This document shows, piece after piece, positions 59,050 to 64,000 of a stretch of DNA of 64,000 nucleotides. A model generated the notes under the pieces. The model worked only from the letters and a program-made list of their open reading frames with translations. It was not told where the DNA came from and searched no databases. Every line of letters begins with the position of its first letter. The first letter of the stretch is position 1. Origin of the DNA: Odiellus spinosus (Eukaryota > Arthropoda > Arachnida > Opiliones > Phalangiidae). The DNA is taken from assembly GCA_963920705.1 (NCBI GenBank), contig OY987231.1:21367024-21431023 (forward strand). The letters run 5' to 3'. Both the position numbers and the translations under genes were made by a program.

Positions 59050-60350
59050 GAAGCCGCTTTCACACTAGGCACTTTGAATCTGTTGAAATGTACAAATCGA
59101 GTACTCAAAGTAATAATTGTTTTTCTTGACGATTTTTTTTTTCTTTTTAAAGATGGTTCATATTACGTCATTACTATCTCGCATTGATATTGAATAATTT
59201 AATGCTTTTAAACAGCAGATTTCTCCACCGAATTCCTCTTTTTATCCAATGAAAATCATTCTGGGTAGTAAAATGGCGTTATATTGCTACAATTTATCTC
59301 CAGCTTGAATAATTTAATGATTTAATTCATTGAATTCATCTTTCCCCTCTCTGGTTAGTAATGACGTCATATACGTCATTATCGTCCCGGCGCATTGCAA
59401 CAAAAAACCATATTTTCTCCGCTAGTAAGTTTAAAATGTATAAAACTTAAATTCTTTATATCAATCATTTCGCACCAATTCTAGGCGCGCCACGCACGGA
59501 AGAAAGAAGGGAAACCTAAAAAGCAAAGTTCTTTTTACAACAATCGAAGTCTTTCGCTCCACAAAACTCGCGCTTTATCTAAAATCGATATAGTCGAGGC
59601 ATCGCGGTTCCAACGATAAATTAAATAGTTTAGAAGAAGAAAACCCTGCATGAGCGAGAGCTAGCTATAGATAGCTCGAAGATTCTCTCTCCGGGTCGCG
59701 AGCAAATCTATATAATCAGCGTTTCCATTTTTTTTTATTTTATCTTTCTTTTTTTTTTTCATAAAGCGCATCTTTTCTAAAGCGTCGTAAATAGAGTTAT
59801 CTAACAAAGAGAGCGTAGCGTTCGTTCATTTTTTTCTACTATTTCTTCTATCCTATCCTATCCCTCCACGCCTATACGTTTCTCTCTATCCCGGGGTAAT
59901 TTAAGAATCTACCGTAGAAACTAAATCGATTTAACGGGAAAGCACCTGAGACGATTCGCAACCGGGTTAAACCTCTCGACTCTTAAAATCCGGGTGAGTT
60001 TTCAGTACGTTCGAAACTAAACTCCTTATATCTCGTACGATTCAATAAAGGACAAGTTACATTATACGGAGGATTATGTTAAAATGTACGAGACCATTCG
60101 TATACTTTCCTCTAAGTTAAACAGTCAGTTGTATTCAAATAATAAGAGCCAACGATATATTCTAGCGACGTACCGCGACTGTTCAAGGCATTAGATTATA
60201 AGTGTAAAAATATAAAATAATTAGCCAATGAGAGACGTTCCTCTCGAAGAGATATTCAATTAAATTAGGTAATAATATCGGCTATAAATATTGGATATAA
60301 ATGATTATTTAAATCATTAAAACGGTTTCAAAGTGTCTAGTGTGAACTTA
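59050..60350. repeat. family G ends 1.3 kb apart
   Basis: Left end AAGCCGCTTTCACACTAGGC followed by ACTTTGAA; right end AACGGTTTCAAAGTGTCTAG followed by TGTGAACTTA. They are inverted relative to each other, so they may bound one 1.3-kb element. The interior codes for nothing I recognise and contains T-rich runs near 59740. Confidence 0.45.
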
Positions 60351-60378
60351 AGAGATCATCCATTGTATTAGATTAGAC

Positions 60379-60659
60379 CAAGGAGGATCAGAGAAGGAGA
60401 GGAAATGTGGGGACGGCGCGGTTCCTACTGCGTCGGCCTAAACTCCCACTCTGGGAGAACGGGGGTAGAGACGTTTCGTGGTAAAATGTTGTCGCGTGGG
60501 TAAAACGAATCCTTTATGAGACGCGCTAGCTAGCGACCACGTGACAACAGTTTACCTCGAGAATTTCCTATCCCCCCTTTCCACCCGAGTGGGAGGTTGG
60601 CTCTTCTCTCTCTAACTCAACGCAGCCCCACATTTCCTCTCCTTCTCTGATCCTCCTTG
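60379..60659. mobile_element. MITE family B, copy B8
   Basis: 281 bp, TSD ATTAGAC (60372-60378, 60660-60666). Nearly identical to B5, hence recent. Confidence 0.92.
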
Positions 60660-60666
60660 ATTAGAC

Positions 60667-62113
60667 TTAAGGCTACATGAACTATTCAAAAAGAGATAAC
60701 ACGTGACAAAACTGGAACGAATTAAAATATTTTTATAGACTTCTGAAAGACATTAAGTCAAACTGTTCTACCTTTATTTATACGCTCCCATAAGCTCTCT
60801 TTATGTCTAGACACCATATTTGCTGAAATTCAACCTGATTCTGACTTTAATATTTCGCGAGAAGCTTAAATGAGGCTAATTCTAACCAACTTTGAAAATA
60901 CTTCTTTCAACGATCAAGCGTCTAAATAAATTTATATACTAAGACTTTCCCTTTGAAATGTACGAGAGACCGTCTTTGTACTAGCTGAAAATTCAAACAA
61001 TTCTAATAATACATTACGATCGAATATTTCGAGTCAATACCTGAAAAAATGTACAGGACTATTTTACAAAAAAGCGCCCTTCTTCTGGTCATTTCTCATC
61101 ACCCCTAACATTCGTTCGTTGACTCAAATACGTCGAACGTGAACCTTAAAAGAAAAAGCTGCGGGCCGAAAGAAGTAAAGGAGAGTGAAAAAGAAGGATG
61201 ATTTCATCGATTCTGTTGAAAAGAAAGGGAACTAAAAAGAAAAAGGAAAAATAAAGATTGAAGCCTACGAAACGAAGAAGGGACCAACCAAGACCAGAAT
61301 CTAAGGAAGAAAATTCGGGGGATCTCTTTAGCTACCTAACTCGGTATTTTCACCACCTTTTTGCCTACATACGTCGATATATCTCGCCTACATGTAGAAA
61401 GCCAACTTTTTCTCACTTTTTTCTTATTCTTTTTCTTCCGCAGAGATTGTTAGATTCTGTCCCAGAGTGGAAAGCTCGACCTAATTGTTGACTCAAGCAT
61501 TTCTTTTCGCAAGGAAACTTGGATCTCCCGAAATGGACATATGGGGCCGGCCATAGAGAGAGAAAAAAAAAATTGTACGCTATTTTTCTTCTTTGAGAGT
61601 TTGGATACGAATTTGTCTAAGAATTAAGGCTTGATTAAATTTACAGTACTATACAGGGTTGGATTAAGATCTAGGAGACAAGCGGACATTGGCCTGTAGG
61701 AACGAGTCTATTGGGAGCACCGAACTCTGTTGGGGAATAGGGGAGAATCGAATTAAAATATTTAATTTAAAATTAAGGGGTAATCATTTAGAGTGCTAGC
61801 TTATAAATTAAGCATATTTAAAATATAATTTAAACAACCAATATTTTAATTGAAACAATATGGGAAACGTCAAGCTCTGGCAACTACCCTTGAACAAGAT
61901 TATAAGTCAAATAAGTCTAATTTTTTGTCATGGTAGTGGAATATTAATAAGGAACTGATTTACGAAAAACTCCTGACATTATTATAAAAATAATAATTTA
62001 AACAGCATCATGGAATGACATTCGACGCGGCGACGCAATTAAACGTTTCAAATCTTACAAGATTCTTTGTCGAGTGTGAAAAGACTAGGCCTTAAAATGA
62101 AACTCGAAGCAAT
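60667..62113. other. spacer between B8 and B9
   Basis: Purine-rich stretch at about 61145-61320. Nothing coding recognised. Confidence 0.5.
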
Positions 62114-62120
62114 ATATAAC

Positions 62121-62412
62121 CAAGAAGGATCAGATAAGGAGAGGAAAAGTGGGGCTGCGTTGAGTTAGAGAGAGAAGAGCCAACCTCCCACTCGGGTGGA
62201 AAGGGGGGATAGGAAATTCTCGAGGTAAACTGTTGTCACGTGGTCGCTAGCTAGCGCGTCTCATAAAGGATTCGTTTTACCCACGTGACAACAATTTACC
62301 ACGAAGCATCTCTACCCCCGTCTGTCCCCCGTTCTCCCAGAGTGGGAGTTTAGGCCGACGCAGTAGGAGCCGCGCCGTTCCCACTTTTCCTCTCCTTATC
62401 TGATCCTTCTTG
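62121..62412. mobile_element. MITE family B, copy B9
   Basis: 292 bp, reverse orientation, TSD ATATAAC (62114-62120, 62413-62419). Shares the inserted GTCTGTCCCCC segment with B3. Confidence 0.92.
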
Positions 62413-62419
62413 ATATAAC

Positions 62420-64000
62420 GAATTCAAAATCTTTTTCTTATTCGTCCTCCCTTTAAAATCATTTAAAAAGTAATCTAACTAATAAACACGCCACTATAAC
62501 AAACCAAAAACTAAACTTAAAACACCGTAAAGAAATCCCACATTCCAAACATAATGTCTCTTTTGACTTTTGGAATCTACATAAAACAAATACCAAACCA
62601 AATTCCTAGATAGAAAGAATGAACAAAAAAAAAAAAAAGAAACTCCTTTCGCCTTGAACGTAACAGTTATTTTAGCATCGCATTCGCCTAAGAAAAGAAA
62701 ATGTGGAGGGGATAAGGTCCAATCGATGGTCTCTATAAGTGTCAAACGCTCGGCTTTTTTGGATTTAAGGTAACCCAGTAAAAAAGAATAAAAGAGAAAG
62801 AATGATTCAATCGATTATCATCGGCGGATAAAAAAAGAACGAGATAGTTGGAGCAAAAAAAAAAAGGAAAAAAAATTGGTAACAAAAGAAGATAGGAGGA
62901 AAATCTCGCAGAAGGAATCTGCCCAGTAACACTTAAGAGGATTCCACAGAAACCTTTATCCTTCTTTTCTTCTCTCTCTCTTACCCTCTAGCTCTCCTCT
63001 CCTTCACCATTCGACGGACCCCGAAGAACTCTCGGCTTTTATACGCCAGTCTAGATGGCAATCGAGTCGTCGACCTAATTGGTTGGCCAACCGTGCGGCT
63101 TTTTCAGCCTATACAATTCCGCTAGGAGTATTAATACCTTAATTCCCTGGATACGTTATTTCCAATAAATAGTTTCCATCAAATATTTTGAAATGGAACT
63201 ATAAACCTGGCGTTTATAAAGGCAAACAGTGCAGGAAAAAGTAATAATTAACAAAGCCACGCAGGAGGTAGTGTTAGTTACTATTTTTTGACAGTGTTTG
63301 TCGTTAGAGGACCGTTATGAACTGCAGATTTGTTATTAAGATATATACATATTTAATAATTCTTAAGTCAACTCTAATTTGATGTTACACATTTTTAACT
63401 ATACGAGAATCGTGTGTTAAGATCCCTCCCCCCCCAAAAAAGGATTTTAATCGTCATTCGCTATCATTTAAAGTTTTGCCTCTTTCATCCAAGCGTTCAA
63501 ATCTTGGTCAATATTAATTTATAACTGGCAACTCAACTCTGATTCAAAAAGGACATCCACTATCAATAAAAAAACTGCATCATACATAATTCTGCACGAT
63601 TAGTACGTAACCATAAGGCATTATTGAGAATCTACACCCTGAATACTAGCTTCAACGTACACTTTGGAGCCCGACAAGTGGAACACTTTTACAGGCGCTA
63701 AACCCAGAGTCGTGGGTAAAAAAGAGTGTGTAATAAAAATCAAATATTAATTTTAATATAAAAAACTTTTGTCACGCAACATAAAAGAGGCGTTCAGCTT
63801 TTAGGTTGTCCCGTGGCTATGATAGCTAGTCCGTAAAAATTACATATAGCGTACAATTTATTTATCTCATTAATGAGGACCAAAGGCATTTCAAATTCTG
63901 GTCCACCAAGATTTTTCCTAACTGGGAAAGGCGATTTATTTCGTTGTTATATTGGAACATAGTAACTATGACGTCATGCGCGTGTCAAAACTAGTGGTCC
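62420..64000. other. spacer to window end
   Basis: A-rich tracts (62626, 62855) and a CT-rich stretch at 62970. A palindromic TGACGTCA (CRE-like) sits at about 63969. No gene supported. Confidence 0.45.

Noticed and set aside
1..64000. CRISPR array, bacterial operons, ribosome binding sites
   Set aside because: The window is eukaryotic (introns, MITEs, microsatellites); no regular repeat-spacer structure seen.

Overview
This is a eukaryotic, AT-rich, repeat-laden nuclear window, most likely from an arthropod. The pointers are interstitial TTAGG repeats (the arthropod telomere unit) at two places, short-exon genes with GT-AG introns, and a tandem set of receptors of the ionotropic receptor (IR)/ionotropic glutamate receptor-like type, a family expanded in protostomes. 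I cannot name the species or class.

Region 1-20.9 kb is a head-to-tail array of four paralogous genes, all on the + strand. The first enters the window already inside its third coding exon; the other three appear whole. Each has eight coding exons with the same phases. I rebuilt the frames by hand across all exons; the products are about 439-463 residues. Order of parts: a very short N terminus, ligand-binding lobe S1, M1, a pore-loop region, M3, lobe S2, M4 and a basic tail. They lack an amino-terminal domain and any visible signal peptide, and the residues that classically hold glutamate are not conserved. All copies share a puzzling third splice donor, which reads as GC rather than GT in three copies. 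Gene 2 has lost its basic tail to a stop codon, although the tail is still readable in frame beyond it.

Region 20.9-64 kb has no gene I can support. It is spacer with many short non-autonomous DNA transposons (MITEs), microsatellites, a row of hairpins next to a TG microsatellite, a decamer array that matches heat shock elements, and several isolated inverted repeats.

The MITEs run through both regions. Families A (11 whole copies plus one partial), B (9), C (3), F (2) and a singleton M differ in sequence, yet all are flanked by 7-bp target-site duplications (TSDs); A, B, C and F all begin CA and end TG. A second group (D, K, J) is flanked by TTAA. Family E has 10-12-bp flanking repeats. Inside the receptor array no insertion is shared at the same position between paralogs, so they postdate the gene duplications; one (D1) has a clear empty site in the upstream region of the neighbouring paralog.
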